Notes under the pieces: model-generated
The model's input: only the letters and a program-made list of their open reading frames with translations
The model's database searches: none
Told to the model about the DNA's origin: nothing
In this document: positions 16,657 through 24,145 of the stretch, piece after piece
Position numbering within the stretch: position 1 is the first letter of the stretch
How the letters are laid out: each line of letters opens with the position of its first letter
Program-made: the position numbers and the translations under genes
NCBI RefSeq assembly: GCF_008014345.1
Contig: NZ_VPFL01000001.1
Coordinates: forward strand, 62,001-126,000
Reading direction: 5' to 3'
Source: Pelomicrobium methylotrophicum
Lineage (GTDB): Bacteria > Pseudomonadota > Gammaproteobacteria > Burkholderiales > UBA6910
Length of the DNA stretch: 64,000 bases

Positions 16657-18126
16657 CTACGCTGCCTTGATGCCGGGCACTTCGGCCATTCGGATGCCGA
16701 GCCCGCTTGCCACGCCGGTCCCGTACTCCGGATCGGCGCGGAAGAAGTGGACGATCTGGCGAAGCTGGATCGCCCGCGGCACGCCGGTCATCGCGGCGAC
16801 GATGTTGCCAATCAACCGTTCGCGCTCTTCCCGCGACATCAGGCGGTAGAGATTGCCGGCTTGCGTGTAATCGTCGTTGCCGGCACGGTGGTCGTAGCGA
16901 TCGGCATCTCCCGAGATCTTGAGCGGCGGCTCCTTGTAGCGCGCGTCGTCCACCGGGCCGCCGAAGCTATTCGGTTGGTAGTTCGGCGCGCCGCCGTCGT
17001 TGCCGTCGAAGCGCATGTGCCCGTCGCGGTGATAGGTGTGGACCGGGCAGCGCGGCTTGTTGACTGGCAGCGCCGCATAGTTCACCCCGATGCGGTAGCG
17101 GTGCGCGTCAGGATAGGAGAGCAGCCGCGCCTGGAGCATCTTGTCGGGCGAGGCGCCCATGCCCGGCGGAAGATTTGCCGGCTCGAAGGCGGCCTGCTCG
17201 ACCTCGGCGAAGTAATTCTGGGGATTGCGGTTGAGTTCCAGGACACCCACTTCCTGCAGCGGATAGTCCTTGTGCGGCCAAACCTTGGTGAGGTCGAAGG
17301 GGTTGAGATAGTACGTCTCAGCCTCCTTCTCGGGCATCACCTGGACGTAGACCGTCCACTTGGGGCAGTCGCCGCGCTCGATCGCGTCCCACAGGTCCTG
17401 GCGGTGGAAGTCCGGGTTTTCTCCCGCAAGTCTGGTTGCCTCCTCTTCGGTGAAGCAACGAATGCCCTGCTGGGTCTTGAAGTGCCATTTCACCCAGAAG
17501 CGCTCGCCTTTCGCGTTCCACAGGCTGAAGGTGTGGCTTGAATAACCGTTCATGTGGCGGTAGCTCGCCGGGATGCCCCGGTCGCCGAAAAGCCAGGTCA
17601 CCTGATGCAGCGACTCGGGGGAGAGCGACCAGAAGTCCCACTGCATGGTGGCGCTCCTGCGGCCGGTTGCCGGGTCGCGCTTCTGGCTGTGGATGAAGTC
17701 GGAGAACTTGAGGGGATCGCGAATGAAGAACACCGGCGTATTGTTGCCCGTCATGTCCCAGTTGCCCTCTTCGGTATAGAACTTCACCGCGAAGCCGCGC
17801 GGGTCACGCACCGTGTCGGCGCTCCCGAGCTCACCGGCGACCGTGGAGAAGCGCACGAACACCTCGGTTTGCTTGCCGATCTTCTCGAACAGCTTGGCGC
17901 AGGTGTAGCGCGTGATGTCCTTGGTCACCGTGAACGTGCCGTAGGCGCCCGCGCCCTTCGCGTGCACGACACGCTCCGGCACACGCTCGCGGTTGAAGTG
18001 AGCCATCTTCTCCATCAGCTGGTAGTCCGCCATCAGCACCGGGCCGCGCGGCCCGGCGGTGAGCGAATTCTGGTTGTCGGCGATGGGGACGCCTGCCGCC
18101 GTGGTCATTACTGCAGGTTTTTTCAT
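16657..18126 (-). CDS. katA: Catalase (monofunctional haem, KatA type)
   Basis: 489 aa from the ATG at 18126, with AAGGAGACAGACC as ribosome-binding site. The distal His lies in '[13 protein letters not shown]' and the distal Asn in '[19 protein letters not shown]'. The proximal haem-ligand Tyr lies in '[17 protein letters not shown]'. The length fits small-subunit clade-3 catalases with an NADPH-binding fold. It decomposes H2O2 in the cytoplasm. It is divergent from oxyR (185 bases between the starts) and followed by the 49-aa ORF and dps. Confidence 0.96.
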   Translation of the reverse strand: MKKPAVMTTAAGVPIADNQNSLTAGPRGPVLMADYQLMEKMAHFNRERVPERVVHAKGAGAYGTFTVTKDITRYTCAKLFEKIGKQTEVFVRFSTVAGELGSADTVRDPRGFAVKFYTEEGNWDMTGNNTPVFFIRDPLKFSDFIHSQKRDPATGRRSATMQWDFWSLSPESLHQVTWLFGDRGIPASYRHMNGYSSHTFSLWNAKGERFWVKWHFKTQQGIRCFTEEEATRLAGENPDFHRQDLWDAIERGDCPKWTVYVQVMPEKEAETYYLNPFDLTKVWPHKDYPLQEVGVLELNRNPQNYFAEVEQAAFEPANLPPGMGASPDKMLQARLLSYPDAHRYRIGVNYAALPVNKPRCPVHTYHRDGHMRFDGNDGGAPNYQPNSFGGPVDDARYKEPPLKISGDADRYDHRAGNDDYTQAGNLYRLMSREERERLIGNIVAAMTGVPRAIQLRQIVHFFRADPEYGTGVASGLGIRMAEVPGIKAA

Positions 18127-18215
18127 GGTCTGTCTCCTTGGTATGGGGTTTTGCTCTGCAGTCCCTTGCGGGACGGTTTCCATTGCACCACGGCGCTAGT
18201 GATTCATGAAATCGT

Positions 18216-18233
18216 TTGATAAAATAAAATCAA
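18216..18233. promoter_or_regulatory. Candidate OxyR operator in the katA-oxyR intergenic region
   Basis: Inverted repeat TTGAT-N8-ATCAA in the only AT-rich stretch of the 185-base divergent region. Dyads of this type are LysR-family boxes. Its position, about 90 bases from both starts, suits joint control of katA and oxyR. Confidence 0.4.
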
Positions 18234-18311
18234 TTGGCGTTGTCTATTTATTTCCGCACCCACGGCAAAGTCGTTTTGCAAGAATGCTCGGACGACTCGC
18301 TCCCTCGAACG

Positions 18312-19277
18312 ATGAACCTGCGGGACCTGAAATACTTCGTGGCGCTTGCCGAGACCCGGCACTTCGGGCAGGCGGCGGCCCGAACCTTCGTCAGCCAGCC
18401 GACGCTTTCCGGACAGATCAAGAAGCTCGAGGATGAGCTCGGCGTGGCGCTCTTCGAGCGCACCACGAAATCGGTCGCGCTCACGCCCATGGGGGAAGCG
18501 CTTTTGCCCCACGCGCGGCGCGCACTCGAGGAGGCCGATGCGCTGGTCCAGATCGCACGCGCACACCGGGATCCGTTGGTGGGGCCGCTTCGCGTGGGTG
18601 CCATTCCGACGCTTGCCCCGTACCTCGTGCCGCTGCTCCTCGCGCCGCTCCAGCGCCGCCATCCGGGCCTGAAGCTGGTGCTCACCGAGGAGCTCACGTC
18701 GCAGTTGATCGAGCGTTTGCACCGCCATGAGCTCGACGCGATCCTGATCGCCACGCCCGTCGACGACGCCGATCTCGCTTCCCGCCCCTTGTTCGACGAG
18801 CACTTCTGGGTTGCGTTGCCGCGCGAGCACCCGCTCCGCTTCAAGGACAAAATCGGACGGCGCGACCTGGAGTCCCTTGAAATACTGTTGCTCGCCGACG
18901 GACACTGCCTGGCCAAGCAGGCGATGGAGGTTTGCCGCCTCTCGGTCCGGGCGGAGGCAGGCGGGCAGGCGGACCTCCGCGCCGCGAGTCTTGAGACGCT
19001 GCTTCAGCTCGTCGGCGCAGGCATGGGTGCGACGCTAGTCCCGGCGCTTGCCATGCGGGATGCGCGGATGAGGGATGCGGGAGTCGTGACCCGCCCCCTC
19101 GATCTGTCCGACGCTTCCCGGCGCGTCTCCCTCGTCTGGCGCAAGAGTTTTCCCAGGGCGGCTGCCATCGCCGCACTGGCTGATGTCGTTTTGGCGAGCC
19201 TGCCGAATACCGTACGGCGGCTCGGCGCTTCAGCGCGCGTTTCGCGCAAGGAGCGATCCCTAAACGGAAAAAACTGA
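18312..19277 (+). CDS. oxyR: OxyR, LysR-type hydrogen-peroxide sensor
   Basis: 321 aa from the ATG at 18312 ('MNLRDLKYFVALAETRHFG'); the longer frame upstream would remove the promoter. The N-terminal winged HTH ends near residue 60. In the regulatory domain, 'DGHCLAKQAMEVCRLS' holds two cysteines nine residues apart, matching the redox pair Cys199/Cys208 of E. coli OxyR. With divergent katA and nearby dps this is the peroxide regulon control gene. Confidence 0.95.
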   Translation: MNLRDLKYFVALAETRHFGQAAARTFVSQPTLSGQIKKLEDELGVALFERTTKSVALTPMGEALLPHARRALEEADALVQIARAHRDPLVGPLRVGAIPTLAPYLVPLLLAPLQRRHPGLKLVLTEELTSQLIERLHRHELDAILIATPVDDADLASRPLFDEHFWVALPREHPLRFKDKIGRRDLESLEILLLADGHCLAKQAMEVCRLSVRAEAGGQADLRAASLETLLQLVGAGMGATLVPALAMRDARMRDAGVVTRPLDLSDASRRVSLVWRKSFPRAAAIAALADVVLASLPNTVRRLGASARVSRKERSLNGKN

Positions 19278-19617
19278 TACCCACGGTCGCACCGTTTCGG
19301 CGCGAGCCACGAGCGATCGGGGCGGTATTGCGCTCTTTCGGCGACCGCCCACGCGAGTTGCTGCCCGACAATGCGAGGGCGCTGGAGGGACGGTGCGGCT
19401 TTCAGCCGATTCGCAACCGGCTGCGGATGCGCAGTTCGTCTGGCCGGTCGGCAGCCACGACGACCAGGCGAAAAAGCTAATCTCCTGCCTGTCATGCGCA
19501 GGATTTTCGTGCTTTTCTGATCGCGTTTGCGGCCATCGTCCAGGCCGCTCCATTGAGCGGAACCAGCCACAAGGTGCTCGACGTCTACCAGAGCGTGGGC
19601 GGCGGGGGGTGGTGCTA
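19278..19617. other. Gap downstream of oxyR with a possible secreted-protein relic
   Basis: 340 bases without an intact gene. On the plus strand about 19490-19625 reads 'FLIAFAAIVQAAPLSG' then 'TSHKVLDVYQSVGGGGWC', like a signal peptide plus a short mature part. It needs a frameshift near 19515 to join a start codon. It is probably decayed. Confidence 0.3.
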
Positions 19618-20136
19618 TCACGACTCGCGTGCTTTGCCTGGGTGCCCGGCGAAGACGAGGCGGTCGATCAAGCCAAGCAGAAGCGCGGAGACGACGAACG
19701 TCATGTGGAACACGACGTACCAGAGCAGCTTGCTATTGTCGATCTGCTGTAGGTTCATGAATACCCGTAGGAGATGAATGGACGAGATTGCGACGATGGA
19801 TGCCGCGACCTTGACTTTGAGGGTTCCGGCGTCGAGCTTGCCCATCCATCCGAGCTTCTCGTGCGCAGCCTCCACGTCGATGCGCGAGATGAAGTTTTCG
19901 TAACCACTGAGCATCACCATGACGATCAAGCTGCCGACCAAAGCGATGTCGACAAGGGCGAGCACGGTAAGGATCAGGTCGGTCTCCGCCATGGCGAGCA
20001 CGTTCGGCAGGGTGTGGAGGAGTTCTTCGAAGAACTTGATGCCGAGCGCGATCAGCGCCACGCTGAGCCCCAGGTAGATGGGTGCGAGAAGCCAGCGCGT
20101 CGCGAATAGGATGTGTTCGATCCTCTGTTCGATCAT
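19618..20136 (-). CDS. YqhA / UPF0114 family inner-membrane protein
   Basis: 172 aa from the ATG at 20136 ('[19 protein letters not shown]'). Three or four hydrophobic segments are visible. Conserved UPF0114 motifs are '[21 protein letters not shown]'-like near residue 75 and '[21 protein letters not shown]'. Function unknown. It is a single gene. Confidence 0.92.
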   Translation of the reverse strand: MIEQRIEHILFATRWLLAPIYLGLSVALIALGIKFFEELLHTLPNVLAMAETDLILTVLALVDIALVGSLIVMVMLSGYENFISRIDVEAAHEKLGWMGKLDAGTLKVKVAASIVAISSIHLLRVFMNLQQIDNSKLLWYVVFHMTFVVSALLLGLIDRLVFAGHPGKARES

Positions 20137-20304
20137 GTTTACTCCCTTGCTGAAGAGGGAGAAGTATAAACACTCTTCAAGCCGATGCGAGCCGCCAGGG
20201 GAGGGCGGGTGAGGGAAGCACTGCCTGCCGTCGCGATCCTGTCCGCTCGAGTCCTCTCGCTCAGGGTCTTCTGTTGCCACCGCCCCTAACCACACGGCTT
20301 GAGA

Positions 20305-20520
20305 AATAAAAAAGATGGGCGGGACAACCGCCCATTTCCGGCGCCCCTGGCTTCGGGCTAAGGGGTCCGAGAACCAGTACGATCATGACCCCGCCGGGCG
20401 AGCGACCTCCGGGGCGTTACAAAGGCGATAACCCGCTCTTCGATGTGCGGAAGATTTACGCAATTTCCCCCGGCCTGGGGTGGAAGAGGCATCCCTTTCC
20501 AGGGCTGGCGCCAGGCTAAA
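20305..20520 (-). ncRNA. Candidate structured small RNA ending in an intrinsic terminator
   Basis: No protein is evident. Read on the minus strand, the segment opens with GCCTGGC near 20515, can close with GCCAGG near 20350, and contains several internal dyads (CCCT-GGAA-AGGG; TCTTC...GAAGA; a GGTTA/TAAC pair). It ends at a strong terminator. Length (about 190-210 nt) and a long closing stem would suit a 6S-like RNA, but I cannot match a consensus with confidence. Confidence 0.35.
20308..20336 (-). terminator. Intrinsic terminator on the minus strand
   Basis: Stem ATGGGCGG / CCGCCCAT with a five-base loop, followed on the minus strand by CTTTTTT. It lies about 170 bases upstream of yqhA, so it ends a transcript starting further right, where no minus-strand protein gene exists. 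Confidence 0.7.
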
Positions 20521-20612
20521 CAACTTTCTCAACGAATCTTTAAACCGCGTTAAAATAAGGACTTGGAAGGGGAGAGGGTGGTCATTGAGAAAGCGAAAGC
20601 GGCGTAAGTCCA

Positions 20613-20679
20613 TGATAGCAAAGAAATCTTATGCTGTCTGCAAAGCCGTGGACCGCCGGTTCGATTCCGACCCTCCCAT
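20613..20679 (+). pseudogene. Decayed tRNA-Cys (GCA)
   Basis: 'TAGCAAAG', the anticodon loop 'CTGCAAA', 'GCCGTGGAC' and 'GGTTCGATTCCGAC' match tRNA-Cys. However, the D-loop has lost its GG, the 5' anticodon stem is mispaired, and the 5' acceptor strand does not pair with the 3' CCCTCCC. It sits immediately before tRNA-Leu(UAA), as in the common Gly-Cys-Leu tRNA cluster. It looks non-functional. Confidence 0.65.
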
Positions 20680-20680
20680 C

Positions 20681-20765
20681 GCCCGGATGGCGAAACTGGT
20701 AGACGCAAGGGACTTAAAATCCCTCGGCCTAGGCCGTGCCGGTTCGACTCCGGCTCCGGGCACCA
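20681..20765 (+). tRNA. tRNA-Leu (anticodon UAA)
   Basis: 85 nt with encoded CCA. Acceptor stem GCCCGGA / TCCGGGC pairs fully, anticodon loop CTTAAAA carries TAA, a long variable arm (CTCGGCCTAGGCCG) marks a class II tRNA, and the T-loop is TTCGACT. Confidence 0.97.
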
Positions 20766-21140
20766 GTAGGCTGCGGCTTGCCGTTCCTCTTCTCACCCGC
20801 GAAGCGAAGGGTCATCCTCGTTGACGAGCTTGCCGGCTGCCAGCTTGTGCGCGAGAGCTCCCGCAGTAGCGCCAAACACAAGATCGCTTGAAGTCTGGAA
20901 ATCTGAAAGATTGGTGACTACGCGCTGGCGTGTGTCCGCGAACGTGCGCGGCAAGCGCATGGGTAAGCGCAATCCCGTCAGCTCAAGCACCGTCAGAGAC
21001 GCGCCTAACGTTCTGGGGCCTTGATAAAGGCCATCAAGCAACGACACTGATTTGCCGTAATTGCGCTTAAAATTTGCTGTTGTTTCGCACTTGCTGCCCG
21101 CCAAGCAGTCTCTACGGAACGGAATTTACGAGCAGGGGGG
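20766..21140. other. Gap between tRNA-Leu and the DUF1178 gene
   Basis: 375 bases. A 103-codon minus-strand frame exists (20793-21104), but it has no recognisable family and no clear ribosome-binding site, so I do not call it. No repeat of the tRNA 3' end was seen nearby. Confidence 0.35.
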
Positions 21141-21143
21141 ATG

Positions 21144-21575
21144 ATGATCGTTTACGACCTGGTTTGTGCTCTAGAGCATCGGTTCGAGGGTTGGTTTCCC
21201 TCTGCCGAGGAATTTGCGTCCCAAAAGGCAAGAGGACTTCTGACGTGCCCAGTTTGTGGAGATGGTCACATCGAGCGCCTTCCGTCTGCCCCCCATGTGA
21301 GCAGCGACGTCGGAGACAGGACCGCTTCCCGTCCGCAGACCTCGGAAGCCAGGTCCCAACGCGGTCCGACGCCTGCTCAGGTGCTGGCCTGGCTCCTAAG
21401 AAACTGTGAGGATGTGGGCGATCGTTTTCCGGAAGAGGCTCGCCGCATTTATTACGGCGAAGCGCCGGAGCGAAGCATCCGCGGCACTGCCAATCGGGAA
21501 GAGGCTGAGGCACTGGTCGAGGAGGGTATTCCCGTCGTGCAGCTACCGATCCCTAACCCGAGCGATTGGCATTGA
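21144..21575 (+). CDS. DUF1178 family protein
   Basis: 143 aa; either of two adjacent ATGs (21141, 21144) may be used, after GCAGGGGGG. It starts 'MIVYDLVCALEHRFEGWFPS' and has a zinc-ribbon-like half 'LLTCPVCGDGHIERLPSAPH'. The family's conserved end is 'EARRIYYGEAPERSIRGTA' and 'EEGIPVVQLP'. Found widely in alpha- and betaproteobacteria; function unknown. Confidence 0.92.
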   Translation: MIVYDLVCALEHRFEGWFPSAEEFASQKARGLLTCPVCGDGHIERLPSAPHVSSDVGDRTASRPQTSEARSQRGPTPAQVLAWLLRNCEDVGDRFPEEARRIYYGEAPERSIRGTANREEAEALVEEGIPVVQLPIPNPSDWH

Positions 21576-21630
21576 GTGACGGCTGGAAAGCCGCTTCCAG
21601 GCCAATCACCCGCATCGCCCCGGCTACCAA

Positions 21631-21740
21631 TCCCCGGCGGCTTGGAGAGGCCATTAACAGGCGGGTTCAAGAGGCGCTAGCAGGTCGGGGACTACGGCGT
21701 GATCTGCGAGATCCGGGACGACGTGCTCACCCCGTGCTCG
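21631..21740 (+). pseudogene. Remnant of a RelE/ParE-type toxin
   Basis: 'NPRRLGEAI' in one frame and, about 45 bases later in another, 'QVGDYGVICEIRDDVLT'. Together these are the central beta-sheet of RelE toxins (normally VGDYRVIYEI-D-VL). The start, C-terminus and any antitoxin are missing. Confidence 0.6.
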
Positions 21741-21853
21741 AGCATGACCTCTGACCAAAGAACGGGGATTTTCCCGAAAAGACCTGTGGTCGAGCAAGCC
21801 ATGCGCTAACGCTGACAGCCGCATCATCAAGGACATAAAAAGAAGCTGGGAGA

Positions 21854-22117
21854 TTAAGCGCTGGTGAGCTCCAGCCTGCGCTCGATGCGGTCGAGCCTGC
21901 TGTCGGTTTTATCCAAGCGCATTTGAATTAAGGCAATGTCGCCGTGGACGTTCACAAGGCCACGTTCTGTCAGAACGGCGCGCTCCTCAAGGGACTGCAA
22001 GCGTGCTTTGACCTGCTCGAAGTTCTCCCGAGTCTCGGTACGAAAGGTCTGTAGCTCGTTCCTCAGAGCCTTCAAGTGCTCCAGGATCAGGTTTTCGATA
22101 TTCTCGCTGTTGGCCAT
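21854..22117 (-). CDS. Small coiled-coil protein
   Basis: 87 aa from the ATG at 22117 with GAAGGAGCGACAA upstream. Almost the whole protein is a heptad-rich helix ('LILEHLKALRNELQTFRTE', 'RLDKTDSRLDRIERRLELT'). Such proteins are common beside phage, plasmid or toxin-antitoxin genes. No specific family or function can be assigned. Confidence 0.7.
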   Translation of the reverse strand: MANSENIENLILEHLKALRNELQTFRTETRENFEQVKARLQSLEERAVLTERGLVNVHGDIALIQMRLDKTDSRLDRIERRLELTSA

Positions 22118-22431
22118 TTGTCGCTCCTTCAAGAACTTAGTCTATAGAATTGTTACCGGGGGAGCAATCTAAGCTGTTTTCCTCAGAACCCGCCGAGGGG
22201 CAAGGACGCCGGATTCGCCGGCACGTTCCGCCAGGTCGTAATAGGCGAAGCGCCAGGAGTCGGACACGACCCCGGCGACCGCCCGGACCCATGCCACGAC
22301 TTCCGGTCAGAGGACGGGAGATCTCCCCGAAGAGATCAACCTGCGGGCACCGCTTGCACAAAGCCTGTCAGGCGGCGCAGCAAGCGGTCATACCAGCGCG
22401 ACACCCGGCCGCGTTCCGGACTCGGCACATA
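22118..22431. other. Gap before dif
   Basis: On the minus strand, frame pieces such as 'VVAWVRAVAGVVSDSWRFAYY' and 'DLAERAGESG' look protein-like but are broken by frameshifts. Probably the relic of an accessory gene; no intact ORF. Confidence 0.3.
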
Positions 22432-22459
22432 ATTTTACATAATATACATTATGCGCAAT
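22432..22459 (-). other. dif site (XerCD chromosome-dimer resolution site), left copy
   Basis: On the plus strand: attttacataa (XerD arm), tataca (centre), ttatgcgcaat (XerC arm). The reverse complement differs from the gammaproteobacterial 28-bp dif only in arm-end bases, and the centre TGTATA is exact. Both arms are intact. It is the left edge of the small mobile element. Confidence 0.85.
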
Positions 22460-22484
22460 TCATCCTCCAGGAGGAGCCCACGAA

Positions 22485-22724
22485 ATGAGCACTGCGGCGA
22501 AAGTCGTTCAAAAGGACGGAATGAACTGGCGCTACCGGCTTCAGGTGCAGGAGTACTTGCTGCCGGTGACCTTCGAGGAACTGGTCTGGCTGTGGTTTGC
22601 GACCCGGTTTGCCTTGGATCAGGAGTTGGCGAGCCAGCCCGACAGCCGCCGGATTTTGCGCCGGGTGGAGGCCAAGGTGAAGCGCTTCTATTACGAGACT
22701 TGGGACGGGATGCGCTATGTATGA
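22485..22724 (+). CDS. Small element protein, first gene after dif
   Basis: 79 aa with a strong AGGAGGAG ribosome-binding site. Aromatic-rich ('LVWLWFATRFALDQELA', 'VKRFYYETWDGMRYV'), no membrane segment, no family recognised. Its first 45 bases recur after the right dif-like site, so it is a hallmark of the element. The stop overlaps the next start (ATGA). Confidence 0.65.
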   Translation: MSTAAKVVQKDGMNWRYRLQVQEYLLPVTFEELVWLWFATRFALDQELASQPDSRRILRRVEAKVKRFYYETWDGMRYV

Positions 22725-22972
22725 AGGCGGTGAGCGCCCAACGCTTCGCTGAGGTCACTGCTCTGCCCTTGCCGCGGGTCTTTCGCCTGATCCGCCAGGG
22801 GCGGCTTGCGGCGTGGCGTCATCCGGTGACCCGGGTCTGGTGGGTGGAACTGCCGGTGAAGCTTTCGGGGCTGGCAGGCCACGGAGTCCATAGAAGGCAA
22901 GCAGCGAACGGAGGCCAAGGAGGGCAAGCAGCGAACGTAGGTCAGTCATGGCACGGTCCAGGGCGGCGGTGA
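22721..22972 (+). CDS. Excisionase-like small DNA-binding protein
   Basis: 83 aa, overlapping the preceding gene by four bases and the next by 25. The N-terminal 45 residues form an HTH of the MerR/excisionase type ('VTALPLPRVFRLIRQGRLAAW'). The Gln/Gly-rich tail is encoded by a duplicated 19-base motif. It is likely a regulator or directionality factor of the element. Confidence 0.6.
   Translation: MKAVSAQRFAEVTALPLPRVFRLIRQGRLAAWRHPVTRVWWVELPVKLSGLAGHGVHRRQAANGGQGGQAANVGQSWHGPGRR
22896..22941 (+). repeat. Two direct repeats with a 27-base period just before the XafT-like gene
   Basis: GGCAAGCAGCGAACGNAGG occurs at 22896-22914 and 22923-22941, ending six bases before the XafT-like ATG. It could be an iteron or operator, or simply a small tandem duplication in the preceding ORF. 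Confidence 0.6.
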
Positions 22973-23454
22973 GGACGCGGCGATGCTGGATCGACCCTCA
23001 GGACTTTCGTCAAACGCGGCTGGCGGCGCGGCTGACGGTGGACCAGGCGGCGGCGTTGCTCTTTGTCTCTTCCCGCACGGTGCGCTACTGGGAGGCGGGG
23101 CGGGCTCGCATTCCCTATGCGGCCTTCAAGCTGCTCAAGGTGCTGCGGGGCCATGGGCTGCCGGGGGAAGCCTGGGCGGGCTGGACGGTGACGCAGGAAG
23201 CGTTGTGGTCACCGGCGGGGCATCGCTTCTTGCCGGGGGAATTGGAATGGCTGTCGCTGGTTTTTCGGCAGGCGCAAGCCTTCCGGGTGGTCTACCGCAA
23301 GCTGAGGCGTTTGCAGCGGCACGGCGCTTCCGAGGGGCACCTATCCCCTTCCCCTACAGACCGGCGCGAAGCGCCACCACTGCCCCGCCGGGCAGGCGGG
23401 GAGGAGGCCGAGGCGCAAGCCGAGGCCGGGGGGGTGGCGCTGCGGTCCCGCTAG
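22948..23454 (+). CDS. XafT-like (VC1465 family) Xer recombination activation factor
   Basis: 168 aa. Residues 20-75 form a Cro/CI-type HTH with 'DQAAALLFVSSRTVRYWEAG' followed by 'RIPYAAFKLLKVLRGHGLPG'. The characteristic VC1465 block is 'WTVTQEALWSPAGHRFLPGE' plus 'LEWLSLVFRQAQAF'. In Vibrio cholerae TLC-phi this factor binds XerD and triggers XerD-first exchange at dif without FtsK. Beyond residue 125 the chain is low-complexity (Pro/Arg/Glu/Ala). Flanking dif sites strongly support the assignment. Confidence 0.8.
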   Translation: MARSRAAVRTRRCWIDPQDFRQTRLAARLTVDQAAALLFVSSRTVRYWEAGRARIPYAAFKLLKVLRGHGLPGEAWAGWTVTQEALWSPAGHRFLPGELEWLSLVFRQAQAFRVVYRKLRRLQRHGASEGHLSPSPTDRREAPPLPRRAGGEEAEAQAEAGGVALRSR

Positions 23455-23688
23455 TATACCGACTCGGCCATCACCTGCTCGCGACGGGAGCCATGCCGCG
23501 ACATCCGGGCCAGGCCCCGCCAGGCGCGAAGCGCCGGCGGGCATGGCCCGGGGAAGTTCGGGTTCTTAGTAACACCCGAACTTTTGCTCATAGGTGAGCA
23601 TTTGGGCAAGCTTGATTTGTGAGAACGCACAGGCACTTAGGGGCGTTTCGGGTGAAAAAAATGGTTCACAAGTTCGCAAGGGGGTGAC

Positions 23689-23943
23689 ATGGGGCAAGTG
23701 GTGCTTTGGGTTCCGGTGGCGCGAGCGGCTCGGCTGATGGGTTTGTCGCGTTCGCGCGTCTATGCGCTCATCCGCAAGGGTCGGCTTGAGGCCGAATACC
23801 CGGAGACTGGCGGTCACCTTCGGGTGCTATGGCCGCCCAAGCGTTGTCTGGGTCGTCCGGGGCATCCGCGGGTTGATCGTTCGAAAAAATCGAAAGCTTC
23901 TTTCCTTGACCAAGGAGGAAAAATCTTCAACGAAACTGAATGA
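23689..23943 (+). CDS. Small HTH protein, last gene of the IMEX
   Basis: 84 aa after a GGGGGTGAC leader. The first 50 residues are an excisionase-like wHTH ('VARAARLMGLSRSRVYALIRKG', then a wing 'EAEYPETGGHLRVL'). The Lys/Ser-rich tail is unusual and may reflect a frame change near 23840. A TGCTCA-N4-TGAGCA dyad at 23585-23600 lies about 90 bases upstream. Confidence 0.55.
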   Translation: MGQVVLWVPVARAARLMGLSRSRVYALIRKGRLEAEYPETGGHLRVLWPPKRCLGRPGHPRVDRSKKSKASFLDQGGKIFNETE

Positions 23944-23987
23944 CCGCATGGAGTTGATCAAAAACTTTCGTTTTATGGTTTTAAGTG

Positions 23988-24015
23988 CTTGATGTAGCTA
24001 TACATTATGCGCAAT
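23988..24015 (-). other. Second dif-like site with degenerate XerD arm
   Basis: The XerC arm ttatgcgcaat (24005-24015) and the centre tataca (23999-24004) are identical to the left site. The XerD arm (cttgatgtagc) shares few bases. This asymmetry is typical of attP of TLC-phi-like elements and marks the right end of the IMEX. Confidence 0.75.
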
Positions 24016-24040
24016 TCATGCGCTGGGAGGGGCCCACGAA

Positions 24041-24145
24041 ATGAGCAATGCGGCGAAAGTCGTTCAAAAGGATGGAACGGACTGGCCGATGAAAGGCCTG
24101 GGTACTCGAAGTTGGAAATCTACTGCTTTGCTCCGTGGGCTCTGA
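24041..24145 (+). pseudogene. Truncated second copy of the element's first gene
   Basis: 34 codons beginning 'MSNAAKVVQKDG', nearly identical to the start of the 79-aa gene, including its upstream CCCACGAA. It then diverges and stops. It is the stump of an older element that occupied the same dif, now abutting the ankyrin gene's 3' end. Confidence 0.7.

Larger units (their letters stand above)
22432..24015 (+). mobile_element. Small Xer-exploiting integrative element (IMEX) between two dif sites
   Basis: About 1.55 kb bounded by dif-like sites in direct orientation. It carries four small co-directional ORFs, including a XafT-like factor, which TLC-phi uses to drive XerCD integration without FtsK. 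No integrase or replication gene is present. The right site has a degenerate XerD arm, as in attP of TLC-phi-type elements. The boundaries follow from the sites; mobility today is inference. Confidence 0.75.

Noticed and set aside
16747-17541. 264-codon plus-strand frame inside katA
   Set aside because: Catalase motifs are all on the minus strand; this is a mirror frame.
20681-20765. tRNA-Leu as the attachment site of a genomic island
   Set aside because: No second copy of the tRNA 3' end was seen downstream; the nearby element uses dif instead.
20793-21104. 103-codon minus-strand ORF after tRNA-Leu
   Set aside because: No family, no ribosome-binding site and no neighbours on that strand.
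22432-22459. AT-rich 'tttacataatatacat' read as a -35/-10 promoter
   Set aside because: Base by base it is a dif site, and the same centre and XerC arm recur at 23999-24015.
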